From Prolixibacteraceae bacterium (GTDB lineage Bacteria > Bacteroidota > Bacteroidia > Bacteroidales > Prolixibacteraceae), in assembly GCA_003457135.1 (NCBI GenBank), contig DMSQ01000089.1:1-64000 (forward strand): a stretch of 64,000 nt of DNA, in the 5' to 3' direction. Position 1 is the first letter of the stretch, and the number at the start of each line of letters is the position of its first letter. Positions 52,358 through 61,513 of this stretch are shown here, piece by piece. Under the pieces are notes generated by a model. It was not told where the DNA came from and did not search any database. It saw only the letters and a program-made list of their open reading frames with translations. Made by a program: the position numbers and the translations under genes.

Positions 52358-53848
52358 ATGCCCAAAAAGGTATTGATTATCGGAACGGGACTGGGCGGCC
52401 TGACAACCGCTCTTCGGTTGGCCTGCAGGGGTTACGAAGTGGAGATGGTAGAGAAATACCACCGTGCCGGGGGCAGACTCAATTTGCTTGAAAAAGATGG
52501 CTTTAAATTCGACATGGCTCCGACCTTCTTCAGTATGAGTTACGAGTTTCAGGAATTAATTGAAGATTGCAAGATTGAGATGCCTTTCGAATTTGTGGAA
52601 CTTGATCCGCTTTATTCGGTTCATTTCGAAGGAGATCATCGAAGTTACTTAATTTACAAGGATTTAAAGAAACTGGCGCTCGAATTCCAGGAGGTTGAAC
52701 CCGATTTTGAAATGAAGCTGCAAAAGTTCCTGAAGGCTGCAGGACAGTTGTTTCATGATACCGAAAACATTGTGATCAGAAGTAATTTTGATTCGCTGGC
52801 CGCTTATTTGATGAAACTGACCACCGTTCCGATCAAACACGCCCCTAAAATGTTCTATTCGATGTGGAACGAAATGGAACGCAATTTCGAATCATTCGAG
52901 GTTAAGGTGATTTTTTCGCTGGTGGGATTTTTCCTGGGCGCAACACCTTTTGACACACCTGCTGTTTACACACTCCTGAATTACTCGGAGTTGGTACACG
53001 ACGGCTATTACAACGTGAAAGGCGGAATGTACAAAATCGTGGAAGGACTTCTTTCGGAGCTGGAAAAACGTGGTGTGAAAATTCACTATACCACTGAAAT
53101 CATGGGCTTTTCAGAAGAAAATGGAAAAATCAGATCATTTACCGACCGTTCCGGAAAAGAATGGAAGGCTGATCTGTTTGTAGTGAATGCCGATGCAGCC
53201 TGGTTTCGCGGAGTTATTCTGAAACGTGCGGCGTTTTCAGAAAAGAAACTGGATGCGAAAAAATGGACACTGGCCCCTCTGACCATCTATCTCGGATTAG
53301 ACTGTAAAGTTCCGGAGATGTACCACCACAACTATTTTCTGAGACGAAATTTCAAAGAATATGCCGGAAAGATTTTCAAGAACAAGATAAAGCTTGACAA
53401 ACCCTATTATTACGTCAATATTCAATCCATGCACAATCCGGACTATGCTCCTACCGGAAAAGAATGTATCTTTATTCTTTGCCCGGTTCCAGATTTACGG
53501 TTCAAACCAGATTGGAGCGACGATCAGGAAATTGCCGGCAGCATTATTCAAGACCTGAGTGAACGAACCGGCTTCGATTTTCATAAACATACTGAAACCA
53601 GCGTTGTTTTAAATCCAAAACACTGGGAAGAAATGTTTGGATTGTACCGTGGAAGTGGTCTTGGCCTGGCTCACGACCTGAATCAGGTTGGAGGTTTCAG
53701 GCCGAAAAATAAAGATGAAAAATACAAAAATTTGTATTATGTTGGGGCTTCAACTGTTCCGGGAACCGGGTTGCCAATGGTCGTTATCAGTTCCCGGTTA
53801 GTAACCGAAAGAATACAGAAAGACAATGGAATTGTACCGAAAAAATAA
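52358..53848 (+). CDS. crtI: Phytoene desaturase CrtI
   Basis: A 496-aa FAD-dependent desaturase converting phytoene to lycopene. Rossmann motif GTGLGGLTTALRLACRG at about residues 8-24, then HRAGGRLNLLEKDGF for FAD contact. The C-terminal YYVGASTVPGTGLPMVVIS block is complete. The ATG at 52358 (MPKKVLIIGTG) is chosen over the frame start at 52334, which adds eight residues. It overlaps crtB by 23 nt, so the two are coupled. The 92-nt gap to divergent crtD must hold both promoters; I see no exact -7 box there. Confidence 0.93.
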   Translation: MPKKVLIIGTGLGGLTTALRLACRGYEVEMVEKYHRAGGRLNLLEKDGFKFDMAPTFFSMSYEFQELIEDCKIEMPFEFVELDPLYSVHFEGDHRSYLIYKDLKKLALEFQEVEPDFEMKLQKFLKAAGQLFHDTENIVIRSNFDSLAAYLMKLTTVPIKHAPKMFYSMWNEMERNFESFEVKVIFSLVGFFLGATPFDTPAVYTLLNYSELVHDGYYNVKGGMYKIVEGLLSELEKRGVKIHYTTEIMGFSEENGKIRSFTDRSGKEWKADLFVVNADAAWFRGVILKRAAFSEKKLDAKKWTLAPLTIYLGLDCKVPEMYHHNYFLRRNFKEYAGKIFKNKIKLDKPYYYVNIQSMHNPDYAPTGKECIFILCPVPDLRFKPDWSDDQEIAGSIIQDLSERTGFDFHKHTETSVVLNPKHWEEMFGLYRGSGLGLAHDLNQVGGFRPKNKDEKYKNLYYVGASTVPGTGLPMVVISSRLVTERIQKDNGIVPKK

Positions 53849-54659
53849 CCTCGATTGCAGTAAAATAACGACACACAATTACAGCACTTCCTTTTCGCTG
53901 GGAGTGCGTGTGCTGAATGCGAAATACCGTGTAGGTATTTACAGCATCTACGGTTTTGTGCGTTATGCCGACGAAATTGTGGATACCTTTTTTGAACAGG
54001 ACCAGAAGACTATTTTCGAGGAATTCAGGCAGGAAACTTTCAAGGCCATCGAGCGAAAATTCAGCATTAATCCAATCATTGACAGTTTTCAGATGGCTGT
54101 TCATCAATTCAACATTGATCGCGAGTTGATCGAAGCATTCCTGCTCAGCATGGAAATGGACCTTTCGAACGACGTGTATTCGCCTGAGTTGTTGAAATCC
54201 TATATTTATGGTTCGGCGGAGGTTGTCGGTCTGATGTGCCTTCGGGTATTTTATTACAACGAACCTGAAAAATATGACCAACTGGTTGCCCCGGCCCGCA
54301 AACTGGGCGAAGCATTCCAGAAAGTGAATTTTTTACGTGATATGCGCGACGATTTCGATAAAAAGGGCCGTGTCTATTTCAACAATATTGATTTCAATAA
54401 TTTTACTGAAGAGACGAAAAAACAGTTGGAAGCCGAAATCGAAAATGACTTTCAGGAATCCATGGAGGGTATCCGTCAATTGAAAAAGCAAGTCAGGCTG
54501 GGTGTTTACCTGGCTTACACCTATTATATCCATTTGCTTAAAGAAATCAAAAAAGCCCGACCGGAAGAAATCCTGAAAAAAAGGTACCGGGTTTCAAACC
54601 GCAGGAAAAGCTATTTATTGGTGAATGCATACCTGAAGAATGCCTTGAATTTGCTGTAA
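53826..54659 (+). CDS. crtB: Phytoene synthase CrtB
   Basis: A 277-aa squalene/phytoene synthase that condenses two geranylgeranyl diphosphates to phytoene. The first aspartate motif is Asp49-E-I-V-Asp53. The second is LRDMRDDF at residues 170-177. Both bind Mg2+ and diphosphate. The start ATG lies inside crtI, 23 nt before its stop, and gives the expected N-terminus with TTHNYSTSFSLG. No transmembrane anchor is present. Downstream (54660-54682) only a short gap separates it from a convergent gene. Confidence 0.94.
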   Translation: MELYRKNNLDCSKITTHNYSTSFSLGVRVLNAKYRVGIYSIYGFVRYADEIVDTFFEQDQKTIFEEFRQETFKAIERKFSINPIIDSFQMAVHQFNIDRELIEAFLLSMEMDLSNDVYSPELLKSYIYGSAEVVGLMCLRVFYYNEPEKYDQLVAPARKLGEAFQKVNFLRDMRDDFDKKGRVYFNNIDFNNFTEETKKQLEAEIENDFQESMEGIRQLKKQVRLGVYLAYTYYIHLLKEIKKARPEEILKKRYRVSNRRKSYLLVNAYLKNALNLL

Positions 54660-54682
54660 TCCAAATTGCCAATCTGGCCAAT

Positions 54683-56044
54683 TTATGTAGTATAAGTTTT
54701 TCGGTTTTCGCGGATAAAGATATTGTTGGCTTCCGGATCTCCCACAACTTCGCCAACAACCGGGTTCCAGGTTACTTTTCGTCCTGTCCGGAGGGCAATG
54801 TCACCCATGTGGCTGACACAATCAGACATGATCGCTTCATCGAGCGGACAGGCTTCAGGAATGGTACCCTTCACTACATCAACGTACAATTGTCCCATTT
54901 TGAAACCATCTTCTTTAATCATGGCGGTGTTTCCTTCTCGTGGAAATTTGTCGAATGCCTGCTGAAGTTCTGGAATGTCAGATTCGGCCGATCCACGCCC
55001 CACCGAAATCCAGCCCTTCGAGCCAAAGAATGTTGTTGAATTGTAATCTCTCAACTTGCGGTAACTCCAGATGTTTTTCGATTCAGCAATATCGCTGCTT
55101 ACATAGTGTAATTTGATGCTCGATTTGTATTCATAGTTCAAATCCCATGAATAAATGTTATTGTACATTCCGCCAGGTTCCCAGAATGTTCCGGTTCCCT
55201 CACAGGAATATTCGCCATTCATTTTGTCCTTCATGGCCCAGATCATAATGTCGAGCGGATGTGCTCCCCATCCGGCCAGAAAGCCAATGCTGTAATCGTT
55301 CTGAAACCAGGAGCTGTTGTTGGTTACCCGGTCGGGGCAATAGGTGTTGAGGCGAGCAGGACCAGTCCAGCGGTCGAAATCGAAATCAGCAGGAACAGGA
55401 ATTTCAGTACATTGCGGAGAAGTAACCGGATTTTTACCGGGGCACCACACATCAATCCGTTCAACTTCACCAATTTTGCCATCTTTGATCATGGCAACGG
55501 CGGCTTTCAAGTGGCTCATCGAGCGCTGCTGTGTTCCGTAGTGAAATTTCACGTTATTGGCTTTCAATTCCTTTTCCAGAATTTTATAATCCGGATAACT
55601 CAATCCCAGCGGTTTAGCCAGCATCACGTGTTTTCCGGCGCGCGCTGCCTTTATTGCGGCCAACAGGTGCCAGTGGTCGGGAGTGGTAATGTTTACCGCA
55701 TCAATGTCGCTTCGCTGCAACAACTCGTCCATGTCGAGGTAGGCCTGACATTCAGGAGCTTTGATCCCTTTTTCATGGTACGTGTGATTTACATATTGCG
55801 ATACTACTTTGCGGCGACTCTCAAAAGTGTCGCAGGCGGCTACCGAATAAGCCGTGTCGAGCGGCATGAACCAACTGCGCAGGGCAGCCTGGCCCATATC
55901 GCCCACTCCAATATGTCCGAGCAAAATGCGGTCGTTGGCGCCTTTGGCACATCGCGATAAAATGGTAGGCACAACAATTGCAGCTCCGGTAATCATAGCA
56001 GTATTTTTCAAAAACTGCCGTCTCGATGAACTGATTTTTTTCAT
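54683..56044 (-). CDS. Gfo/Idh/MocA-family oxidoreductase with Tat-type signal
   Basis: A 453-aa NAD(P)-dependent oxidoreductase of the Gfo/Idh/MocA family. The N-terminus has a twin-arginine motif (SRRQFLKN) and a hydrophobic stretch, so the folded protein is probably exported by Tat. The Rossmann fold follows (ILLGHIGVGDMGQAALRSWF). The EKP-like segment is present as LAKPLGLSYPDY near residue 145, and the C-terminal half has WGAHPLDIMIWAMKDKM. It acts on sugars or their derivatives, substrate unknown. It starts 1 nt after the ThuA-like gene and is probably coupled to it. Confidence 0.87.
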   Translation of the reverse strand: MKKISSSRRQFLKNTAMITGAAIVVPTILSRCAKGANDRILLGHIGVGDMGQAALRSWFMPLDTAYSVAACDTFESRRKVVSQYVNHTYHEKGIKAPECQAYLDMDELLQRSDIDAVNITTPDHWHLLAAIKAARAGKHVMLAKPLGLSYPDYKILEKELKANNVKFHYGTQQRSMSHLKAAVAMIKDGKIGEVERIDVWCPGKNPVTSPQCTEIPVPADFDFDRWTGPARLNTYCPDRVTNNSSWFQNDYSIGFLAGWGAHPLDIMIWAMKDKMNGEYSCEGTGTFWEPGGMYNNIYSWDLNYEYKSSIKLHYVSSDIAESKNIWSYRKLRDYNSTTFFGSKGWISVGRGSAESDIPELQQAFDKFPREGNTAMIKEDGFKMGQLYVDVVKGTIPEACPLDEAIMSDCVSHMGDIALRTGRKVTWNPVVGEVVGDPEANNIFIRENRKTYTT

Positions 56045-56045
56045 G

Positions 56046-57707
56046 CTATTTGGTTTTAAATTGGTTCCAGTTTGAATTTAGTATTGCCTGATTCAGTTCT
56101 CCGGAGGAGACCAGCAAGCGGTATTTCAGTTTGAGTTTTTCTCCTTTTTTCAGGATCATCTTTTGATCAAAAACGACTGCCGGACTGAAATAGTAAAATG
56201 GTGTGGCTCGATCGTTCGAGATAAACCAATTATTCGGGTGATTCGGATTCGATGGATGATCGAAAATCGTCATTGAAACGGTCTTCCCTTTCAGGTCTTT
56301 CATTTCATAAGTTATCCAGCGCGACGCTTTGCCATGCAACTGTTCCTTTTCGCCTGAATCATTGATCGTTTTGACATCCCAAAGCTGGTTATTCATGCGG
56401 GCCGAAAATCCGGCATAGCCGCCCCAGGATTTCCCTTTGGGTTCGTCTGGCAGCGGAGTCCGGTCGAGTACCACCTCATCGGCCAAAGCGGTGAAGGTGC
56501 TTTCCCAATCCATGAAATAACTGCCGTCTGTGGCAGGTGCCGACAGTTTTACCGAGCGCAGTTCGTGCAGAAGTTCGTCTCCGGTTGGAGGATGATAAGA
56601 AAGTTGCATTTTAAACTCTGCACCAAAATCTTTTTCCAGTTCATATTTCACTGATTTTAATTCAGTGATTCCTTCCGACTTGCCGGTTTTCGGGTCTTCC
56701 TCCCAGTAGTTCAACCCGTTGATGTATTTCCACGAGAACCAAACTGCGCGGTGCCAGGGATGATCTTCGGGGCGAAGTCCGGTAAGTACAGAGCCAACGA
56801 TGGTCGAGAGCGGATGAAAATAGGGTTTCCCTTCCGCCTTGTCGAAATGATGCTGCCACACGATTTTACCGTTGTTCAGCAAAGTCACCGAATTGGCATC
56901 TTTCAACCAGGCCAGTTTTCGGGAAGCTTTATCCGGACTCAGTTCATCCTGAACTTTTTGAGTCACCTTCCCGGTCGCGGCCCATTCGGAACCACGAAGC
57001 AGGAGCGCTTGAAATCCCAGGTTTATCATGGTATTTTCGTCGTGTCCTAAAAGTGTCGTGAAAGTTCGGCCTTTTCCTGAATTTCCGCAGAAAAGAATTG
57101 GCTCCATTTCACCGCTTCCAGAATTTGATACAGGTGCAAAAGCTTCAGCCAAAACCTGGTGCGATCTGGTGATCCGCGAGTTTACCCACAATTCGTCGGT
57201 AGTCCAAAAATTGGCCAGGCCTTTTGTTACCGGGCAATCCGACTCCGTAAATTTCACCTGAAAAGCATCAATTTTTCCGTGTTTGGTGCTGTCGCCCCAG
57301 GATACAGCACCCATGTTCTGGTAGTCGGGCCAGTCGTAATTTGCCGATCCGGCAGCATGAACAAAGACAATTCCCCCACCACTATTGACAAAGTTACGGA
57401 TAGCATTTATAGTGCTTTCCGGCCATGTACAATTTTTCTCCGGCCAGCTGTTCCAGTTGTTCACAATAAGCCGAAAGGGCTTCAGCGACTGTTCATTTAA
57501 AGTGTCAGGCCTTTCGGTTACCGAAACCGAAAAAAGGTTGCTTTGATTGAATATTTCCTGAAGTTTCGGGGTGGTTTTTTGCCATTCGTGGTTGTTCTTT
57601 CCACTCAGCAGCAAAATATTAATCTTCGGTTTGGCTTGTAACCCTGCGAAAAGCATTGAGTTGACAAGTAGAAAGGCGATAAGAAGAACGCTTGAAATGC
57701 GACTCAT
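56046..57707 (-). CDS. ThuA-domain plus PmoA-like (DUF6807) protein, exported
   Basis: A 553-aa exported two-domain protein. A signal peptide covers about residues 1-24. A ThuA (trehalose-utilisation-type, glutamine-amidotransferase-like) domain follows at about 30-240 (VNNWNSWPEKNCTWPES, GGIVFVHAAGSANYDW, FTTLLGHDENT). A PmoA-like domain fills about 255-550 (HPLSTIVGSVLTGLRPEDHP with HRAVWFSWKYING). This fusion is common in Bacteroidota near Gfo/Idh enzymes, as here, and points to catabolism of an oxidised or modified sugar. The exact activity is not known to me. Confidence 0.83.
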   Translation of the reverse strand: MSRISSVLLIAFLLVNSMLFAGLQAKPKINILLLSGKNNHEWQKTTPKLQEIFNQSNLFSVSVTERPDTLNEQSLKPFRLIVNNWNSWPEKNCTWPESTINAIRNFVNSGGGIVFVHAAGSANYDWPDYQNMGAVSWGDSTKHGKIDAFQVKFTESDCPVTKGLANFWTTDELWVNSRITRSHQVLAEAFAPVSNSGSGEMEPILFCGNSGKGRTFTTLLGHDENTMINLGFQALLLRGSEWAATGKVTQKVQDELSPDKASRKLAWLKDANSVTLLNNGKIVWQHHFDKAEGKPYFHPLSTIVGSVLTGLRPEDHPWHRAVWFSWKYINGLNYWEEDPKTGKSEGITELKSVKYELEKDFGAEFKMQLSYHPPTGDELLHELRSVKLSAPATDGSYFMDWESTFTALADEVVLDRTPLPDEPKGKSWGGYAGFSARMNNQLWDVKTINDSGEKEQLHGKASRWITYEMKDLKGKTVSMTIFDHPSNPNHPNNWFISNDRATPFYYFSPAVVFDQKMILKKGEKLKLKYRLLVSSGELNQAILNSNWNQFKTK

Positions 57708-57824
57708 GGAATGATTGGGTTAGTTTACATTCAAAAGTAGAATTTTCTTTTCAAAATTTCATCTATTACTTTTGCTTCACTAGCTGATTCCCTAGTTGAG
57801 ATTTAATCTAGCCATATTCCGTCA

Positions 57825-57909
57825 TGGCTTTAGCCAAAATGTTTATAATCAATTTGGGCTGAAGCCGTGCATAGATTATGATTTTCATGTCCGTAACCTG
57901 AAGGCTACG
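57825..57909. repeat. Three short hairpins in the gap before lpxK
   Basis: TGGCTttAGCCA (57825-57836), GGCTgaAGCC (57857-57866) and CGTAaCCTgaAGGcTACG (57892-57909) lie within the 390-bp gap 57708-58097. The GCTGAAGC core recurs at 45145-45165. I see no gene or exact promoter box in the rest of the gap. Confidence 0.55.
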
Positions 57910-58097
57910 TCTGGTCAGATTGGATAAGAAATGAATTAGGCAAGACCAAAAAATGATCAACGGCAATGCCCGACAACTAATGAAATCCATTCCTAAAATC
58001 TGGCCTGATCTGGTTCATTTCTGTGAATTGGAAAACTATTCGGTTCGCTGCTCAAATTTTCCTATTTTTGTAACTAAATTTATTCCTCTATAATAAG

Positions 58098-59201
58098 ATG
58101 TTCAAAATCCTGTTATATCCCATTTCTGCAATTTACGGCCTGATTATTTCGATCCGTAATTTTCTGTATGATTATAAAATTCTTCAATCAACCGAATTTG
58201 AAATCCCAGTGATTTCAATCGGGAACATTACCGTTGGCGGAACAGGGAAAACACCTCACACCGAATACCTGGTTGACCTTCTGAGCAAACAATTTACCGT
58301 AACTACGATCAGCCGCGGTTACAAACGTAAAACTAAAGGTTATCAGGAGGTACAGGTCAATTCGCTTGCTTCGGCCGTTGGTGACGAACCTTTGCAAATT
58401 AAAAGTAAATTCAATGATATTCAGGTGGTTGTTGATGAAAACAGGGTTCATGCCATCAAAATAATACAGATACAGGAGGCTTCCAGATTACCGGATGTCA
58501 TTTTGCTTGACGATGCTTTTCAGCACCGCAGCGTTAGCGCCGGGATTAACATTTTGCTGATTGATTTTAACCGCCCGATTGACGTTGACCAACTCATGCC
58601 TGTGGGTCGGTTGCGCGAATCAAAATGGCAAATGCGCCGTGCCAATGTGATCATTTACACCAAATGCCCGCAGGAAATTTCGCCCATTACGCGGAGGATC
58701 ATCATGAAAGATGTTAACCTGCGCCCTTACCAAAACCTGTTTTTTACCACGATGGTTTATCAGCCGCTCACTCCTGTTTTTCCCAACAAGGCCATCGGAA
58801 CTCCCAAACTGGCTACCGACAGGGTGAGCGTTTTACTGGTTACCGGAATCGCCAATCCTGAGCACCTCCGAAAGTATCTGAGTAACTTCACCGAGAATAT
58901 TACCGATTTAAAATACCCCGACCACCACAACTTTAACAACTCAAACATTCAGCAAATCGAGCAAAAGTTTGCCGGAATTGAATCTGAAAACAAAATTATT
59001 ATCACCACTGAGAAGGATTCGATGAGATTAAAAGACATGGATTTATCCGAATCAATGAAAGCAAATTTGTTTTTTATTCCACTTAAAATAAAATTTCTGG
59101 ATAGCGAAGGAAAGAACTTCGATGAAAAAATTGTGACCTATGTTAGAGAAAATAAAAGCAACCGCGACCTTCATAAACGAAAAAGTAAAAAGGCCAATTG
59201 A
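58098..59201 (+). CDS. lpxK: Tetraacyldisaccharide 4'-kinase LpxK
   Basis: A 367-aa membrane-associated kinase that phosphorylates the 4' position of the lipid A disaccharide precursor with ATP. An N-terminal helix (about 5-22) is followed by the P-loop in GNITVGGTGKTPHTEYL near residues 42-58, then SRGYKRKTKGY and LLDDAFQHRSV with the Walker B Asp. The C-terminus is Lys-rich. Length and motifs are normal, so this organism makes a lipid A with a 4'-phosphate step. Its last 62 nt overlap the next gene. Confidence 0.95.
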   Translation: MFKILLYPISAIYGLIISIRNFLYDYKILQSTEFEIPVISIGNITVGGTGKTPHTEYLVDLLSKQFTVTTISRGYKRKTKGYQEVQVNSLASAVGDEPLQIKSKFNDIQVVVDENRVHAIKIIQIQEASRLPDVILLDDAFQHRSVSAGINILLIDFNRPIDVDQLMPVGRLRESKWQMRRANVIIYTKCPQEISPITRRIIMKDVNLRPYQNLFFTTMVYQPLTPVFPNKAIGTPKLATDRVSVLLVTGIANPEHLRKYLSNFTENITDLKYPDHHNFNNSNIQQIEQKFAGIESENKIIITTEKDSMRLKDMDLSESMKANLFFIPLKIKFLDSEGKNFDEKIVTYVRENKSNRDLHKRKSKKAN

Positions 59202-59952
59202 TGCCGGAATCATACTGGGTTCCGGACTTGGCGGACTGGTTAGGGAAATTGAAATTGAACTGACGATCCCGTACAGTGAAATTCCTGACTTTCCGGTTTC
59301 AACGGTTGACGGACATTCGGGAAAGCTGATTGTTGGAAAACTGGCAGGGAAAACTGTTCTGGCCATGCAGGGACGTTTCCATTATTACGAAGGTTATTCG
59401 ATGAAGGAAGTGACATTCCCGGTTCGGGTGATGAAAATGATGGGCATCAATACCCTTTTTGTTTCCAATGCTTCAGGCGGATTAAATCCAGATTACCAGG
59501 TTGGCGATGTAGTTATTATTTCCGATCACATCAACATGTTTCCGGAACATCCCTTGCGTGGCAAAAACATGAACGAATTCGGTCCCCGTTTTCCTGACAT
59601 GAGTAAATCGTACGATCCTCACCTGCGCAACAAAGCCAAAGCCATTGCCCTGAAAAACGGCATCGCAGTGAAAGAGGGAGTCTATGTAGGTGTTTCAGGC
59701 CCAACTTTCGAAACACCCGCAGAATACCTGATGTTCCGTAATTTAGGAGCCGATGTGGTGGGTATGTCAACTGTTCCTGAAGTGATTGTTGCCCGGCACA
59801 TGGATATGACTGTCTTTGGTATTTCGATTGTGACCGACAGCGGCGTTCCCGGACAAATCGTTGAAATTTCGCATGAAGAAGTTCAGGAAGTAGCCATGAA
59901 AGCCGAACCAAACATGACGCTGATTCTGAAAGAGCTGGTTGCAGGGTTGTAA
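59140..59952 (+). CDS. punA: Purine nucleoside phosphorylase
   Basis: A 270-aa trimeric-type (class I) purine nucleoside phosphorylase that splits purine nucleosides with phosphate. The phosphate-binding GSGLGG is at residues 27-32. MQGRFHYYEGYSM near 79 and VSGPTFETPAEYLMFR near 185 complete the active site. The base-recognition segment reads VTDSGVPG, with Asp where many class I enzymes have Asn, which may affect preference among purines (inference). The ATG at 59140 sits inside lpxK, 62 nt before its stop, and gives the expected N-terminus. Confidence 0.93.
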   Translation: MLEKIKATATFINEKVKRPIDAGIILGSGLGGLVREIEIELTIPYSEIPDFPVSTVDGHSGKLIVGKLAGKTVLAMQGRFHYYEGYSMKEVTFPVRVMKMMGINTLFVSNASGGLNPDYQVGDVVIISDHINMFPEHPLRGKNMNEFGPRFPDMSKSYDPHLRNKAKAIALKNGIAVKEGVYVGVSGPTFETPAEYLMFRNLGADVVGMSTVPEVIVARHMDMTVFGISIVTDSGVPGQIVEISHEEVQEVAMKAEPNMTLILKELVAGL

Positions 59953-59965
59953 AAGCCCCTCCAAA

Positions 59966-59982
59966 CCTCCCCGGAGGGGAGG
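59966..59982. repeat. GC-rich palindrome between punA and a GNAT gene
   Basis: CCTCCCC (59966-59972), loop gga, GGGGAGG (59976-59982): a perfect stem starting 14 nt after the stop of the phosphorylase gene and flanked by AAGCCCC and GGCTT. Same dispersed family as at 302, 7610, 7730 and 38716. A weak T-run follows at 59993-59997, so it could also terminate transcription. Confidence 0.55.
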
Positions 59983-60023
59983 CTTAAACCCCTTTTTAAA
60001 TACAGGGGTAAAAGATAACCTGA

Positions 60024-60545
60024 ATGATGAACAAAATTTCCGGATATAAACCAATTCCAGTAAGAACCTGGGTCCTCACTTTCGAAGGAACTCTTCCTGA
60101 TGTTTCATCCCTGGAATCAATTCAGTTGGTTCGCTGGGAAAATCCTTCTGCCGAAGGTTATCTTGAACTTTTCAAAGCAGTTGGTAGTGATTGGGGCTGG
60201 ACAGGCCGTTTGCTGAAATCCACCGAAGAACTAACCGAAATACTGAACTCTGCAAACAACGAGGTATGGCTTTTTCAGGTTGGAAAACAGGTTGCCGGTT
60301 TTTTTGAACTGGTACGGTCTGTAAATGATACTGAAATCGTTTATCTTGGGCTAACGCCTGAATGGATTGGGAAAGGGCATGGGCAAAAACTGATTCAGGC
60401 ATCGATATTTGTGGCAGGACAAAATGGTCGGAAAGTATGGTTGCACACCTGCGAACGCGACCACGCCTCGGCTTTGCAGGCATACCAAAAAGCCGGATTT
60501 AAAATTGAGAAAGAAACTGTTTCATTAGAATATTATCCTGAATAA
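60024..60545 (+). CDS. GNAT-family N-acetyltransferase
   Basis: A 173-aa acetyltransferase of the GNAT superfamily, which transfers acetyl from acetyl-CoA to an amine. The acetyl-CoA-binding region is visible near residue 110 as YLGLTPEWIGKGHGQKLIQA, including the G-x-G-x-G/A signature. TCERDHASALQAYQKAGFKI near 139 is the usual motif B and C-terminal strand. Two adjacent ATGs (60024, 60027) are possible starts. It lies 2 nt before the dehydratase gene, so the two are probably cotranscribed. The acceptor is unknown. Confidence 0.88.
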   Translation: MMNKISGYKPIPVRTWVLTFEGTLPDVSSLESIQLVRWENPSAEGYLELFKAVGSDWGWTGRLLKSTEELTEILNSANNEVWLFQVGKQVAGFFELVRSVNDTEIVYLGLTPEWIGKGHGQKLIQASIFVAGQNGRKVWLHTCERDHASALQAYQKAGFKIEKETVSLEYYPE

Positions 60546-60547
60546 AC

Positions 60548-61492
60548 ATGAACCTACCTACCTTCTACGACATCCAAAAAGCGCACGATCGCATTTATCC
60601 GTATATTCACCACACTCCCGTTTTGAGTTCACAAAGCATCAACCAGATTGTTGGCGCTGAGTTGTTTTTTAAGTGCGAAAACTTTCAGAAAGTTGGCGCA
60701 TTTAAGTTTCGTGGCGCCTGCAACTCAGTGTTTTCCCTTTCTGATGAAGAAGCTAAACACGGAGTTTGCACCCATTCCTCCGGGAACCATGCTGCAGCTT
60801 TGGCTTTGGCAGCGCGAATGAGGGGCATTCCTGCCCATATCGTAATGCCCGATAATGCTCCTGAAATCAAGAAAATAGCAGTTGCCGGATACGGCGCGCA
60901 AATTACCTTTTGCGAACCAACACTGGCAGCCCGCGAATCTACACTGAAAAGAGTGGCAGAAGAAACCGGCGCTACCGAAATCCATCCGTACAATTACTTC
61001 AACGTGATTTGCGGGCAGGGAACTGCCGCCAAAGAACTGATTGAAGAAATTGGGATTTTGGACGTCGTATTGGCTCCTGTCGGGGGCGGTGGTTTGTTAA
61101 GCGGAACCGCCCTTTCGACCAAAGCATTGCTGCCGGGAACAAAAGTTATAGCTGCCGAACCTGCCGGAGCTGATGATGCATTCCGGTCGTATTACTCCAA
61201 AACACTTCAACCTTCGGTAGCTCCTAAAACCATTGCCGACGGATTGCTTACCTCGCTCGGAAGCCTGACTTTTCCGATTATCCTGAACGAAGTTGATCAG
61301 ATTGTGACCGTTACCGAAGAAAGTATTGTTGCCGCCATGCGCATGATTTGGGAACGGATGAAAATCATCATCGAACCTTCATCTGCTGTGCCGTTGGCTG
61401 CCATCCTCGAAAACAAAGTGGATGTAAAAGGCAAAAAGGTTGGGATTATTTTGAGCGGCGGAAATGTGGATTTAGGGAGGTTGCCGTTTTAA
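60548..61492 (+). CDS. Threonine/serine dehydratase-like PLP enzyme
   Basis: A 314-aa PLP-dependent enzyme of fold type II. The Schiff-base Lys is in GAFKFRGACNSVFSL near residue 52. The substrate loop reads SSGNHAAALALAARMRG, and the phosphate-binding loop is VGGGGLLSGTALS near 177. The C-terminal LSGGNVDLGRLPF is typical of threonine dehydratase and serine racemase-like enzymes. It lacks the ACT regulatory domain of biosynthetic IlvA, so it is more like the catabolic type or a serine racemase. It follows the GNAT gene by 2 nt. Confidence 0.87.
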   Translation: MNLPTFYDIQKAHDRIYPYIHHTPVLSSQSINQIVGAELFFKCENFQKVGAFKFRGACNSVFSLSDEEAKHGVCTHSSGNHAAALALAARMRGIPAHIVMPDNAPEIKKIAVAGYGAQITFCEPTLAARESTLKRVAEETGATEIHPYNYFNVICGQGTAAKELIEEIGILDVVLAPVGGGGLLSGTALSTKALLPGTKVIAAEPAGADDAFRSYYSKTLQPSVAPKTIADGLLTSLGSLTFPIILNEVDQIVTVTEESIVAAMRMIWERMKIIIEPSSAVPLAAILENKVDVKGKKVGIILSGGNVDLGRLPF

Positions 61493-61513
61493 GCCATGTA
61501 ATTTTTTCTCCAT

